From contig NZ_CP133781.1 of the NCBI RefSeq assembly GCF_034350045.1, forward strand, positions 2,572,001 to 2,636,000: a stretch of 64,000 nucleotides of DNA, read 5' to 3'. Each line of letters begins with the position of its first letter. The first letter of the stretch is position 1. Both the position numbers and the translations under genes were made by a program. This document shows positions 8,104 to 16,882 of this stretch, one piece after another. The notes under the pieces were generated by a model, which was not told the DNA's origin, did no database searches, and was given only the letters and a program-made list of their open reading frames with translations. Source of the DNA: Pseudomonas sp. CCI4.2 (GTDB lineage: Bacteria; Pseudomonadota; Gammaproteobacteria; Pseudomonadales; Pseudomonadaceae).

Positions 8104-9447
8104 TCAACCCAGCCCGTATTTTTTCACTTTATCGAACAGGGTGGTCTTGGCCATGCCCAGTTCTTGGCTGGCCTGGCTAAGGTTGCCACCGCTGCGTTGC
8201 AAGGCGTCGGTCAACAGGTTTTTTTCGAAGGTTTCGACCGCTTCAGCGAAGTCCAGGCTGCTGCTGGCAGTGTTGGTGCCCGACTTTTTGAACGCCGGTA
8301 GACCCAGCGCGTAACGCTCGGCGACGTTGCGCAGCTCCCTGACGTTGCCCGGCCATTCATGGGTCATAAGGGTCGACAGCGTCTGGCGGTCCAATTCCGG
8401 TGTTTCGCGATCGAAGCGTAACGACGATACCTGCAAGAAGTGCTCGAACAATTGCAGGATGTCTTCTCGTCGCTCACGTAAGGGCGGGAGTTCCAGTGTC
8501 ACCACATTTAGCCGGTAGTATAGGTCGCTGCGAAACTGACTGGCTTTGCTTAATTCATCCAGGTCGGATTTGGTCGCGGCGATGACCCGGCAATCCACCG
8601 CCAGGCTTTGATTCGAGCCCAGCCGCTCCAGAGTTCGTTCCTGCAATACCCGCAGCAGTTTGATTTGCAGGTTCAGCGGCATGCTTTCCACTTCATCGAG
8701 AAACAACGTGCCGTTGTGCGCGTGCTCGATCTTGCCGATCCGTCGTTTGCCGGCGCCAGTAAACGCGTTGGCCTCGTGGCCAAAAATTTCGCTTTCGAAC
8801 AGGCTCTCTGGCAGACCGCCGCAATTGAGTGCGACGAACTGCTGGGTATGGCGACGACTGAAATCATGCAGGCAGCGGGCAACCAATTCCTTACCGGTGC
8901 CGGTTTCACCTTCGATCAGCACGTTGGCCGAGGTGTCGGCGACATTGGCGATCAATGCCCGCAAATTCTGCATGGCGGGGGAGCGTCCGATGATCCGCCC
9001 CTCCAACAAGCTGCGTCCGGCCAGTTGTCGGCGCAGCGACCACACTTCACGCGCCAGACCACGCTGCTCCAACGCACGTCGCGCCACTTCAACCAAGCGT
9101 TCAGGGGAAAAGGGTTTTTCCATGAAATCGTAAGCGCCATCGCGCATCGCATTGACGGCCATTGAAATGTCGCCGTGCCCGGTGATGAGCACCACCGGCA
9201 GGCTCGGGTCCCGGGCCTTGAGCCGGGTCAATAACTCCAAGCCGTCGATGCCGGGCAAGCGAATATCGCTAATGACAATACCGGCAAAATTGTCGCCGAT
9301 TCGGGCCAGCGCTTCCTCGGCACTGCCGACACCTTCGCTGCGGATGTCTTCCAGCGCCAACGCTTGCTGGCAACCCAGCAGCACGTGCGGGTCATCTTCG
9401 ACAATCAGAACGGTCAGCTCGCTGTTCATGCTTCCAGGCTCATTCAT
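8104..9447 (-). CDS. aauR: AauR, sigma-54-dependent response regulator for acidic amino acids
   Basis: A 447-residue NtrC/DctD-type activator. The receiver domain has the phospho-acceptor aspartate in ISDIRLPG and lysine in MEKPF. The AAA+ domain has Walker A GETGTGKE and Walker B TLFLDEVESMP. The sigma-54 loop reads NAFTGA rather than GAFTGA. A Fis-type helix-turn-helix ends the protein (NLSQASQELGMAKTTLFDKV). The start at 9447 overlaps the aauS stop as ATGA and has GGAG upstream; MNSEL at 9429 is an alternative. In P. putida and P. aeruginosa the homologous pair controls uptake and use of glutamate and aspartate, and the aat transporter genes adjoin here. Confidence 0.92.
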   Translation of the reverse strand: MNEPGSMNSELTVLIVEDDPHVLLGCQQALALEDIRSEGVGSAEEALARIGDNFAGIVISDIRLPGIDGLELLTRLKARDPSLPVVLITGHGDISMAVNAMRDGAYDFMEKPFSPERLVEVARRALEQRGLAREVWSLRRQLAGRSLLEGRIIGRSPAMQNLRALIANVADTSANVLIEGETGTGKELVARCLHDFSRRHTQQFVALNCGGLPESLFESEIFGHEANAFTGAGKRRIGKIEHAHNGTLFLDEVESMPLNLQIKLLRVLQERTLERLGSNQSLAVDCRVIAATKSDLDELSKASQFRSDLYYRLNVVTLELPPLRERREDILQLFEHFLQVSSLRFDRETPELDRQTLSTLMTHEWPGNVRELRNVAERYALGLPAFKKSGTNTASSSLDFAEAVETFEKNLLTDALQRSGGNLSQASQELGMAKTTLFDKVKKYGLG

Positions 9448-11357
9448 ATCAATTGGGCTCCACGAGGCTTGGGAACAGTAAGCAGCGGCAGGCTGAGGAC
9501 AAAGGTCGTGCCGCCGCTGAGTGGATGCTCCGCGCTGAGAGTGCCACCTGCCGCAGCGGCAAGACTGGCGGAAAGGGTCAATCCAAGCCCTAGACCGTGA
9601 TCGCCCGGCTTGGTGGTAAAGAACGGTTCGAACAAATGCTTGCGTGCTTCGGAGTCGATGCCGTGGCCGTTGTCCCGCACGAACAGGCGGTAACGGCCGT
9701 CGGCCATTTCGCCTTCCAGCCACAACTCAGGCTGCGGTTTGCCGTGCATGGCGTCCAACGCGTTACCCATCAGGTTGACCAGGATTTGTTCTAGACGCGT
9801 CTGATCGATCTTCAGCGCCACGTTGTCGTAATGCTCATGCAGCTGCAGATGGAAATTTTCCAACCGGCCACCGAGTATTTGCAGTGCGGCGGCGACTGCC
9901 AAGCCCAAAGAGGCTTGGCCCTGATCATCACCGCGTCGAGCGAAGGCGCGCAGGCTGGCGGTTATTCGGCCCATGCGATCTACCAGATCGTTGATGGTCC
10001 GCAAATTAGTGCTGGCCGTGTCCAGAGCCCCGCGCTCAATGAACCGAACAGTGTTGCCGGACAAGGTGCGCAGGGCGGCCAACGGTTGGTTGAGTTCATG
10101 GGCGATGCTGGTGGACATCTGGCCGATGGCCGCCAGTTTGCCGGCCTGGACCAGTTCATCCTGAGCTCGGCGCAAGGTGTCTTCCGCTTGGCGTCGCTCC
10201 CGAATCTGACTTTTCAGACGTTCGTTACTGGCGCGCAAATCCGCCGTGCGTTCGGCGATCTTGCGTTCAAGTTCGTCATTGGCGGCTTGCAGCGCTTCGC
10301 GGGCAGCAAGCCGGGTGGCGATGACTTTGCGCCGCTCGTTCCATGCAATCAGCAAAAACGCCACCAGCGCACAGGCCACCGCCACCAACATCCCTTGGCG
10401 TGCGGCTTCGCTTTGCAACTCTTCCAGCGGCGTCAGCAAGGTCAAGTGCCAAGGCGTGTCGGCCAGTTGAGTAGTCTGTGCCAGGTAACTGACCTGGGTG
10501 TGCTCGTGATCGACGCTGCTGTTGGCAGGGAAGGTCAGTTTCTCCGTCCCTTCGGTCAGCGGCTCCCGGGCCAATGGCACCAGTTCGTTGAGCGGCCACC
10601 AGTAATATTGCAGGCTGCGGGCAAGGCGCTCTTTGATTTCAGGCGTCAGCGGGCGAACCGACTTGAGCCTGCGCGCCGGATCGCTCGACAGGATAATGAT
10701 GCCGTTCTCGTCGGTGACATAGGCCTCCAGGCGCGCGCGCTGCCAGCGTTCTTCCAGTGCTTCGAGGCGAACCTTGATCACTGCCACTCCGATGATTTTG
10801 CCTTGCTCTTCCAACCCGTGGGCCAGGTAATAACCTGGCTCGCCAGTGGTAGTGCCGATTCCGTAAAAACGCCCCGGCAGACCGCGCACGGCATCCTGAA
10901 AATAAGCACGGAACGACAGGTCTTCCCCCAGATAGCTGTCGGCGTCGCGCCAGTTGCTGGTGGCGAGTACTCGGCCGGTGGTGTCGAGCACGTAAATCGC
11001 CCGACTGCGGCTGCGGCGATTTAGCCCTTCGAGGTAGTCATTGACGTTCTGGCGGAGTTCCGGCGTCGGGTCATTGAGCAGGCGTGAAACGCTGGACTCG
11101 AGTTCGAGCACGCTCGGCAAGTAGGTGTAGCGGTTGATTTCGCTTTCGACCGTGCGGGCGTGAAGCTCCAGCTGACGCTGGCCATTTTCACTCAGGGCTT
11201 TTACGCCATTGCGCTCACTGACCAGATAGCTGACGTAGCCCAGCGCGACCATCAGCAGCATGATCAGCGGGGGAATGAACAGATGGCGTATCAGGCGGGG
11301 TTTCACGGCAAGTGATGGCGGGGGCGCGCGATAGGATTCGGGGTCGCATTTCATCAC
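9444..11357 (-). CDS. aauS: AauS, DctB-type sensor histidine kinase
   Basis: A 637-residue membrane kinase of the DctB type. A membrane helix (LFIPPLIMLLMVALGYVSYLV) is followed by a periplasmic double-Cache sensor (to about 320), a second helix (GMLVAVACALVAFLLIAW) and a coiled linker. The HisKA box is IAHELNQPLAALRTL with histidine near 410. The ATPase domain has N box NLMGNALDAM, G1 DNGHGID and G2 GLGLGLTL. Its stop overlaps the aauR start. It is the last member of the aat locus, 63 bases after aatP, and presumably senses acidic amino acids and phosphorylates AauR. Confidence 0.92.
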   Translation of the reverse strand: MMKCDPESYRAPPPSLAVKPRLIRHLFIPPLIMLLMVALGYVSYLVSERNGVKALSENGQRQLELHARTVESEINRYTYLPSVLELESSVSRLLNDPTPELRQNVNDYLEGLNRRSRSRAIYVLDTTGRVLATSNWRDADSYLGEDLSFRAYFQDAVRGLPGRFYGIGTTTGEPGYYLAHGLEEQGKIIGVAVIKVRLEALEERWQRARLEAYVTDENGIIILSSDPARRLKSVRPLTPEIKERLARSLQYYWWPLNELVPLAREPLTEGTEKLTFPANSSVDHEHTQVSYLAQTTQLADTPWHLTLLTPLEELQSEAARQGMLVAVACALVAFLLIAWNERRKVIATRLAAREALQAANDELERKIAERTADLRASNERLKSQIRERRQAEDTLRRAQDELVQAGKLAAIGQMSTSIAHELNQPLAALRTLSGNTVRFIERGALDTASTNLRTINDLVDRMGRITASLRAFARRGDDQGQASLGLAVAAALQILGGRLENFHLQLHEHYDNVALKIDQTRLEQILVNLMGNALDAMHGKPQPELWLEGEMADGRYRLFVRDNGHGIDSEARKHLFEPFFTTKPGDHGLGLGLTLSASLAAAAGGTLSAEHPLSGGTTFVLSLPLLTVPKPRGAQLI

Positions 11358-11378
11358 AGTCGTCCGGGACCGACCAGC

Positions 11379-11408
11379 GTCCGTGCCGCAATCAGTGCGG
11401 GCACGGAC
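11379..11408 (-). terminator. Hairpin between aatP and aauS
   Basis: GTCCGTGC(C) pairs with (G)GCACGGAC around an 11-12 base loop directly after the aatP stop. It lacks a U-run, so it may only attenuate read-through from the aat operon into aauS-aauR or protect the 3' end. Confidence 0.5.
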
Positions 11409-11420
11409 AGCCGGGATTGC

Positions 11421-12155
11421 TTAGTGCTGCAGAATCTTGGCGAGGAATTGCTGGGCACGCTCGGAGCGAGCGGTCACATCCCCAAAGAATTCTTCTTTTT
11501 CACAATCTTCGACAATTGACCCTTGGTCCATGAAGATTACTCGGTTAGCCACTTTACGGGCGAAGCCCATTTCGTGGGTTACGCACATCATGGTCATCCC
11601 TTCTTGGGCCAATTGCACCATGACGTCGAGCACTTCGTTGACCATTTCCGGGTCAAGCGCCGAGGTGGGTTCGTCGAACAGCATCACTACCGGATCCATG
11701 GCCAACGCACGGGCAATCGCCACGCGCTGTTGTTGGCCGCCAGACAGTTGTCCCGGATGCTTATTGGCGTGGGCCGACAGACCGACCCGTTCCAACAGTT
11801 TCAGGCCTTTATCGGTGGCTTCTTCTTTGCTGCGGCCGAGGACTTTAATCTGGGCGATGGTCAGGTTTTCAACGATGGACAGGTGCGGGAACAGCTCGAA
11901 ATGCTGGAACACCATGCCGACCCGAGAACGCAGTTTTGGCAGGTTGGTCTTTGGGTCGGCGATGGAGGTGCCGTCGACAATCACGTCACCTTTCTGGAAC
12001 GGTTCCAGCGCGTTCACGCACTTGATCAGCGTCGATTTGCCAGAGCCCGAAGGACCGCAAACCACCACTACTTCACCTTTTTTGACTTCGGTGCTGCAAT
12101 TGGTGAGCACCTGAAAGTCGCCATACCACTTGTTGATATTTTTGATGGAAATCAT
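11421..12155 (-). CDS. aatP: Glutamate/aspartate ABC transporter ATP-binding protein AatP
   Basis: A 244-residue polar amino acid ABC ATPase (GltL type). Walker A is [10 protein letters not shown]-loop [10 protein letters not shown], signature LSGGQQQR, Walker [16 protein letters not shown] and H-loop VTHEMGFA. It energises uptake of acidic amino acids with AatQ, AatM and AatJ at the inner membrane. The start overlaps the aatM stop by 4 bases. It is the last gene of aatJ-Q-M-P and ends at a hairpin. Confidence 0.95.
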   Translation of the reverse strand: MISIKNINKWYGDFQVLTNCSTEVKKGEVVVVCGPSGSGKSTLIKCVNALEPFQKGDVIVDGTSIADPKTNLPKLRSRVGMVFQHFELFPHLSIVENLTIAQIKVLGRSKEEATDKGLKLLERVGLSAHANKHPGQLSGGQQQRVAIARALAMDPVVMLFDEPTSALDPEMVNEVLDVMVQLAQEGMTMMCVTHEMGFARKVANRVIFMDQGSIVEDCEKEEFFGDVTARSERAQQFLAKILQH

Positions 12156-12817
12156 ACGGCGAACCTTTTTTGCAGACGCTTCACCAGCTGCGAGGCGGCA
12201 AAGCTGATCACGAAATACACCAGACCGGCGAAGATCAGGAACTCATTGGAGCGGCCAATGATGTCGCCACTGGAGCGTGAGGCGTTCAGGAAATCGACCA
12301 AGCCAACGGTGTAAACCAGCGAGGTGTCCTGAAACAAGATGATGCTCTGCTGCAACAGCAGCGGGGTCATCTTGCGAAACGCCTGAGGCAGGATGATCAA
12401 ACGCATCATTTGCCCGTAGTTCATGCCTAGCGCCTGGGCTGCACCCATTTGTCCCTTGGGAATGGCTTGAACCCCGGCCCGAACGATTTCGCAGAAGTAC
12501 GCGGCCTCGAACATCATGAAAGCGATTAAGCATGAGGTGAACGCGCCGATGGGGGTGTCTTGGCCGGTGATCCAGCGCAGCACGAACGGCACGGCCAGAT
12601 AAAACCAAGTGATCACCAACAGCAGCGGGATCGAGCGAAAGTAGTTTACGTAAGCGCCGGCGAATCGCGCCGCCAGTTTGCTTGACGATAACCGCATCAG
12701 CGCCAGAATCGTGCCCAGCGCAACACCACCAATAACCCCCAGCACCATCAGCTGCAGGGTCATGATCATGCCGTTCCACATGCCAGGCAGCGCGGGAATA
12801 ATTCCACTGAAATCCAT
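12152..12817 (-). CDS. aatM: Glutamate/aspartate ABC transporter permease AatM
   Basis: A 221-residue permease of the HisMQ/GltK type with about five membrane helices. The EAA loop is [33 protein letters not shown]. The conserved ATPase-contact G is in that loop. It starts one base inside the aatQ stop (TAATG), so translation is coupled. It pairs with AatQ to form the channel of the acidic amino acid importer. Confidence 0.94.
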   Translation of the reverse strand: MDFSGIIPALPGMWNGMIMTLQLMVLGVIGGVALGTILALMRLSSSKLAARFAGAYVNYFRSIPLLLVITWFYLAVPFVLRWITGQDTPIGAFTSCLIAFMMFEAAYFCEIVRAGVQAIPKGQMGAAQALGMNYGQMMRLIILPQAFRKMTPLLLQQSIILFQDTSLVYTVGLVDFLNASRSSGDIIGRSNEFLIFAGLVYFVISFAASQLVKRLQKRFAV

Positions 12818-13563
12818 TATTTACCCCCCAAAGAGATCAGTCCGGGCACCGCGACTTTCTTCTCGATCAGGCGCATCAGCAGCATCAGGCTCATGTTCAG
12901 GGTGAAGTAGATCAAGGTTGCCAAGGTGAACGCTTCGAACAAGTTGGCCGAGAACTCGGCGGTCTGCTTGGTCTGCGCGAGCAGCTCCATCAGGCCGATC
13001 AACGAAGCCACAGACGAGTTTTTGAACACGTTCAGGAATTCAGAGGTCAGCGGCGGAATGATGATGCGGTAAGCCTGGGGCAGCAGCACATTCCAGTAGA
13101 TCTGTGGCAGCTTGAAACCCATGGCCCTGGCAGCGGACTCCTGGCCACGGGGCAACGCTTGAATGCCGGTGCGCACTTGTTCGCAAACCCGTGCAGCAGT
13201 GAACAGACCCAAACACACCACGACGCTCAGAAAAGCCGAGGTCGTTGGGTTCAAGTCCTGCTTGTACCATTCCTGCAGATTGGCAGGCAGCAGATCCGGC
13301 ACCAGGAAGTACCAGATAAACAGCTGCACCAGCAGCGGAACGTTGCGGAAAATTTCCACGTAAACCGTGGCAATGCCCGATACCCAACGGTTCGGCACAG
13401 TTCGCATGACGCCGAGCACAGAGCCCAGCAACAGCGCGATTATCCAGGCGACGACGGCAATTGCGATGGTCCAACCCAGGCCGGTCAGGTACCAGTCCAG
13501 GTAGATCTCGTTGCCGATGCCGGTGGACTTGAGGAATACGCCCCAGTCCCAGTTGTAATTCAT
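12817..13563 (-). CDS. aatQ: Glutamate/aspartate ABC transporter permease AatQ
   Basis: A 248-residue inner-membrane permease (GltJ type). The N-terminus MNYNWDWGVF is characteristic of this family. The EAA loop is IQALPRGQESAARAMGFKLPQIYWNVLLPQAYR. It follows the aatJ gene after a 76-base gap that holds a hairpin, which would lower permease expression relative to the binding protein. It functions with AatM. Confidence 0.94.
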   Translation of the reverse strand: MNYNWDWGVFLKSTGIGNEIYLDWYLTGLGWTIAIAVVAWIIALLLGSVLGVMRTVPNRWVSGIATVYVEIFRNVPLLVQLFIWYFLVPDLLPANLQEWYKQDLNPTTSAFLSVVVCLGLFTAARVCEQVRTGIQALPRGQESAARAMGFKLPQIYWNVLLPQAYRIIIPPLTSEFLNVFKNSSVASLIGLMELLAQTKQTAEFSANLFEAFTLATLIYFTLNMSLMLLMRLIEKKVAVPGLISLGGK

Positions 13564-13595
13564 TCAGGTTTCCCCTCCTTTCGAACGATTCAAAA

Positions 13596-13621
13596 CCCGA
13601 GCGCGCGTTGGCGCCCTCGGG
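13596..13621 (-). terminator. Intercistronic hairpin between aatJ and aatQ
   Basis: On the minus strand CCCGAG(GGCGC) pairs with (GCGCG)CTCGGG and is followed by TTTT. It sits between the periplasmic binding protein gene and the permease genes of one operon. This suits a partial terminator or an mRNA-stabilising hairpin that keeps the binding protein in excess. Confidence 0.65.
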
Positions 13622-13639
13622 TATTGGATGAGCCGGTGC

Positions 13640-14554
13640 TTAGATTTTTACGTCTGGAGCTGGCTTGTCGGTAGGGGTGGCGATCAGCGCTTTGAGTTGG
13701 TCGCTCATCGGGAACATCAGGTTCAAGCCCTTAGGCGGGATCGGCTGAGTGAACCACTTGTTGTAAATGGTGTTGATTTCGCCAGAAGCGAAGGTGGCCT
13801 TAATGGCGTCATCCACGGCTTTCTTGAACGGGGCGTCTTCTTTGCGGACCATGCAGCCGTAGATTTCGTATGATTGCGGCACACCGGTCACCGCCCAATC
13901 AGCGGGCGTCCGGGCTTTGGCCATTTCACCGGCGAGCAGGGCGTCATCCATCATGAACGCGACAGCACGACCGGATTCCAGCATCTGGAACGATTCGCCG
14001 TGGTCTTTAGCGGAGATCACATTCATGCCCATCTGCTTGTCAGCGTTCATTGCTTTGAGGATGCGCTCGGACGTGGTGCCCGCAGTGGTCACGACGTTCT
14101 TGCCTTTAAGGTCAGCGAAGTCCTTATAGACGGAGTCTTTTTTCGACAACAGGCGCGTGCCGATTTCGAAAATCCCGACCGAGAAGTCGACCTGTTGCCC
14201 GCGTTCAGCGTTGTTGGTAGTGGAACCACATTCAACGTCCACCGTGCCGTTCTGCACCAGCGGGATACGGGTTTGCGACGTGACCAGGTTGTACTTGACC
14301 TTCAGGTCCGGCATGTCCAGGTCTTTCTTGATGGCTTCAACGATTTTCAGTTGGATATCGTGGGAGTAGCCAACCGGAACGCCGGAAGCATCCGCCAAAT
14401 ATGAAAAAGGAATCGAGCTATCACGGTGTCCGAGGGTGATGGTGCCGGACTCTTTGATTTTCTTCAGTGTGCCTGTGAGTTCGGCAGCGAAAACTGGAGT
14501 GCTAATCAGAGCGGCAGCGATTGCTGCGCCCAAAAGATGGGGAACGATGCGCAT
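13640..14554 (-). CDS. aatJ: Glutamate/aspartate-binding periplasmic protein AatJ
   Basis: A 304-residue solute-binding protein (GltI family). A signal peptide MRIVPHLLGAAIAAALISTPVFA is cleaved before AELTGTLKK. The mature part shows family signatures ITLGHRDSSIPFSY, VECGSTTNNAERGQQVDFS and GTTSERILK. Two cysteines (VECGS and YGCMVRK) match the disulfide of GltI-like proteins. It captures glutamate and aspartate in the periplasm for AatQMP. A sigma-54 promoter and two AauR-type sites lie upstream. Confidence 0.95.
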   Translation of the reverse strand: MRIVPHLLGAAIAAALISTPVFAAELTGTLKKIKESGTITLGHRDSSIPFSYLADASGVPVGYSHDIQLKIVEAIKKDLDMPDLKVKYNLVTSQTRIPLVQNGTVDVECGSTTNNAERGQQVDFSVGIFEIGTRLLSKKDSVYKDFADLKGKNVVTTAGTTSERILKAMNADKQMGMNVISAKDHGESFQMLESGRAVAFMMDDALLAGEMAKARTPADWAVTGVPQSYEIYGCMVRKEDAPFKKAVDDAIKATFASGEINTIYNKWFTQPIPPKGLNLMFPMSDQLKALIATPTDKPAPDVKI

Positions 14555-14676
14555 CAGTGAATCCTCGACTTTGTTTTTTTTGTGGGACCGACAGGGGCGG
14601 TCCGCTTACAGAGCGAATGCTCTAACGGCGGCCCAATCAGGGGCGCGCTGCGATCAATGCATTCAACGAAAGGTGT

Positions 14677-14696
14677 AGAGCATGACTCGTGCCACA
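14677..14696 (-). promoter_or_regulatory. Sigma-54 promoter of aatJ
   Basis: The minus strand reads TGGCACG-AGTC-ATGCT, with the invariant GG and GC exactly 10 bases apart (GG at 14693-14692, GC at 14681-14680). This is one mismatch from the sigma-54 consensus TGGCACG-N4-TTGCW. It lies about 125 bases upstream of the aatJ ATG. The adjacent aauR encodes a sigma-54 activator. Confidence 0.85.
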
Positions 14697-14769
14697 TGTA
14701 GGTCGTGGGTTATCTATATGATTTATAAGGGTATATTTTGTTTTTGTGCGCGAGAGGGTTGAGCTGGTG

Positions 14770-14783
14770 TCCGGTAAACCGAA
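14770..14783. promoter_or_regulatory. AauR-type upstream activating site, distal copy 1
   Basis: TCCGGTAAACCGAA differs at one base from the TTCGG-N4-CCGAA palindrome described for AauR in P. putida. It lies about 80 bases upstream of the sigma-54 promoter, a normal enhancer distance. Confidence 0.75.
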
Positions 14784-14800
14784 CCAACGGTTGTTGGGTG

Positions 14801-14814
14801 TTCGGAAAACCGAA
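14801..14814. promoter_or_regulatory. AauR-type upstream activating site, distal copy 2
   Basis: TTCGGAAAACCGAA is a perfect TTCGG-N4-CCGAA palindrome, centred 31 bases (about three helical turns) from the first site, so two AauR dimers could bind the same DNA face. Confidence 0.82.
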
Positions 14815-14835
14815 TGGTTTGAGGAGGGGTTAGCC

Positions 14836-14860
14836 CAGCCTCCCCGTTGCGGGAAGGCTG
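14836..14860 (-). terminator. Hairpin after glpD
   Basis: CAGCCT-CCCCG-TTG-CGGG-AAGGCTG folds into an imperfect GC-rich stem 10 bases after the glpD stop. It lacks a strong U-run. It would separate glpD transcription from the AauR enhancer sites just beyond. Confidence 0.55.
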
Positions 14861-14870
14861 TCAGGTATAT

Positions 14871-16409
14871 TTACGCCGCTTCAATACTGGTTTTATGGCG
14901 CGCGACGGTATTGAGATAGGTTTGCACGCGCTGCTGTTCTTCTGGCGTAGTGAACAGGCCCAACTTGCTGCGGCGCCAAAGGATGTCTTGCGCGCTCAAG
15001 GCCCACTCCTCGCTGCATAGGTAGTCAACCTCGCGGGTATACAGCCCACCTCCGAGGTGTTCGCCCATGTTGGCAAGCGTTTGCACACCTTCGACCAAGC
15101 GCCAGCTGCGGGTGCCGTAGGTGCGAGCCCAGCGACGGGCGACTTCGGTGGGCAGCCAGTCAAAGCGCGTTCTTAATTCGTTAGTCAGCGCTTGGAGTGA
15201 ACCCATGTCTTCACCCCCTGGCAGGCTGGCAGTGGCCGTCCATTTGGGTTTCATCTGCGGGAAGAACGGTGCAAGTTCCGCCAGGGCCGACTCGGCCAGC
15301 TTGCGGTAGGTGGTCAACTTGCCGCCAAACACCGAGAGAATCGGTGCCTCTTCCTTACTGCCCGACAGCGACAGGGTGTAGTCACGTGTGATCGCTGACG
15401 GGTTGTCAGACTCGTCGTTACACAGCGGACGAACACCGGAGTAGGTGCGCAGGATATCGCTGCGGCTCAGCTGCTTTTTGAAGTGCTCATTGACCACATT
15501 AAGCAGGTAATCGATCTCCCCCTCGGTGATGGACACCGCGCTTGGATCGCCTTGGTATTCGCGGTCAGTGGTGCCAATGATCGTAAAGCGTTCCAAGTAC
15601 GGAATCGCGAAAACGATACGCTGATCTTCGTTTTGCAGGATGAACGCGTTTTCGCCGTCGTACAGGCGGGGCACGATCAAATGGCTGCCCTGAATCAGGC
15701 GAATGCCGTACGGCGACGTAAGTTTCAAGTCGTCGCGAATGAACTTGGCAACCCAGGGCCCTGCCGCGTTAACCAGCGCTTTGGCTTGAATTGAAAACAG
15801 ACTGCCATCGGCCCGCTGCATATTCAGGAGCCACAGACCTTTGCTGCGACGGGCATTGATACAACGGGTTTGCGTATGAACATGCGCGCCGTTTTCCCGG
15901 GCGGCCATGGCGTTGAGCACCACAAGCCGCGCGTCATCGACCCAGCAGTCAGAGTATTCAAAGCCCCGGGTGATGCTGGCGTTGAGCGGACTGTCGGCGC
16001 CAAAACGCAGGCTGCGCGAGGCTGGCAGCTTTTCCCGCTTACCCAAGTGATCATACAGAAACAGCCCGGCACGGATCATCCACGCCGGGCGCAAGTGCGG
16101 ACGATGTGGCAGCACGAAGCGCATCGGCTTGACGATGTGCGGGGCTTTAGCCAACAACACTTCACGCTCGGCGAGGGATTCGCGCACCAGGCGGAATTCG
16201 TAATGCTCAAGGTAGCGCAGGCCCCCGTGGATCAGCTTGCTGCTGGCCGAGGAGGTATGGCTGGCCAAGTCATCTTTTTCGCAAAGGAACACTGACAAAC
16301 CGCGACCGGCTGCGTCTGCCGCAATCCCGACACCATTGATCCCACCACCAATCACGGCGATGTCGTAAGCCTCGGAAGGCGGTAGCACGGGCAAGGAAGA
16401 GTTGGGCAT
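14871..16409 (-). CDS. glpD: Aerobic glycerol-3-phosphate dehydrogenase GlpD
   Basis: A 512-residue FAD-dependent enzyme that oxidises sn-glycerol-3-phosphate to dihydroxyacetone phosphate and passes electrons to ubiquinone at the inner membrane. The N-terminal FAD fold is YDIAVIGGGINGVGIAADAAGRG. The following KDDLASHTSSASSKLIHGGLRYLE is the GlpD family signature, and the substrate region includes GVRPLC. It belongs to the glp regulon with glpR, glpK and glpF on the same strand, but an IS3-family element and repeats separate it from glpR. A GlpR-like operator lies upstream, so it has its own promoter. Confidence 0.96.
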   Translation of the reverse strand: MPNSSLPVLPPSEAYDIAVIGGGINGVGIAADAAGRGLSVFLCEKDDLASHTSSASSKLIHGGLRYLEHYEFRLVRESLAEREVLLAKAPHIVKPMRFVLPHRPHLRPAWMIRAGLFLYDHLGKREKLPASRSLRFGADSPLNASITRGFEYSDCWVDDARLVVLNAMAARENGAHVHTQTRCINARRSKGLWLLNMQRADGSLFSIQAKALVNAAGPWVAKFIRDDLKLTSPYGIRLIQGSHLIVPRLYDGENAFILQNEDQRIVFAIPYLERFTIIGTTDREYQGDPSAVSITEGEIDYLLNVVNEHFKKQLSRSDILRTYSGVRPLCNDESDNPSAITRDYTLSLSGSKEEAPILSVFGGKLTTYRKLAESALAELAPFFPQMKPKWTATASLPGGEDMGSLQALTNELRTRFDWLPTEVARRWARTYGTRSWRLVEGVQTLANMGEHLGGGLYTREVDYLCSEEWALSAQDILWRRSKLGLFTTPEEQQRVQTYLNTVARHKTSIEAA

Positions 16410-16466
16410 CTGGCGGCCTCTTTGTTCTAGAGTTTAAAACGTGGCTGAACGGCGAATCCGAACACT

Positions 16467-16486
16467 TATGTTCAATTTCGAAAATC
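16467..16486. promoter_or_regulatory. GlpR-like operator upstream of glpD
   Basis: TATGTTCAAT-TTCGAAAATC matches the E. coli GlpR operator consensus (WATKYTCGWW and its inverse) at 18 of 20 positions. It is 58 bases before the glpD start. It lies on the glpD side of the IS element, so the operator is preserved. Confidence 0.65.
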
Positions 16487-16604
16487 ATAGCGCAATAAAC
16501 ACAGGACGGCCAGTCGACATCTATTGAAAATATCGATCAAGGAGTGGGGTAAAGGAACAAAATCGAACATTTTGGAAGCGAGGGATTGGGCGTTGTCACT
16601 CCTC

Positions 16605-16690
16605 TGTAGGAGCCAACGTGTTGGCGAAGGACATTGCGCGGTGTGTCAAGCAAACCACATCAAGCCTTTTCGTCAACACGTTGGCTCTTA
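16605..16690. repeat. Palindromic extragenic repeat, AGGAGCCAAC family
   Basis: An outward arm TGTAGGAGCCAACGTGTTGGCGAAG is matched 37 bases later by an inverted arm CTTTTCGTCAACACGTTGGCTCTTA, forming a long imperfect hairpin. The same arms recur at 55546, 58520 and 61185. It lies between glpD and the IS element. Together with the rest of 16410-16816 it shows no coding sequence. Confidence 0.82.
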
Positions 16691-16882
16691 TCAAACTACT
16701 TTTTAATCTTTTAAAAGCAATGGGTTGGCGCTGAGTTTTGTGTGTACATCCGGCATTTGTGGGGGCTGAAATTATGGTTTCGCTTTTACAGCGAGGAACC
16801 TTTTTCAAACGCCCTCCGTGTCAGGCTACCTGTCGCCCCTGTTGATTGACTCTTTCATTCAAGGGGGCGAAGGTGAATATCA

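Noticed and set aside
9831-11024. 397-residue frame on the plus strand opposite aauS
   Set aside because: Antisense shadow of a well-supported kinase gene; composition (many Gln, Gly, Arg, His) is typical of such shadows.
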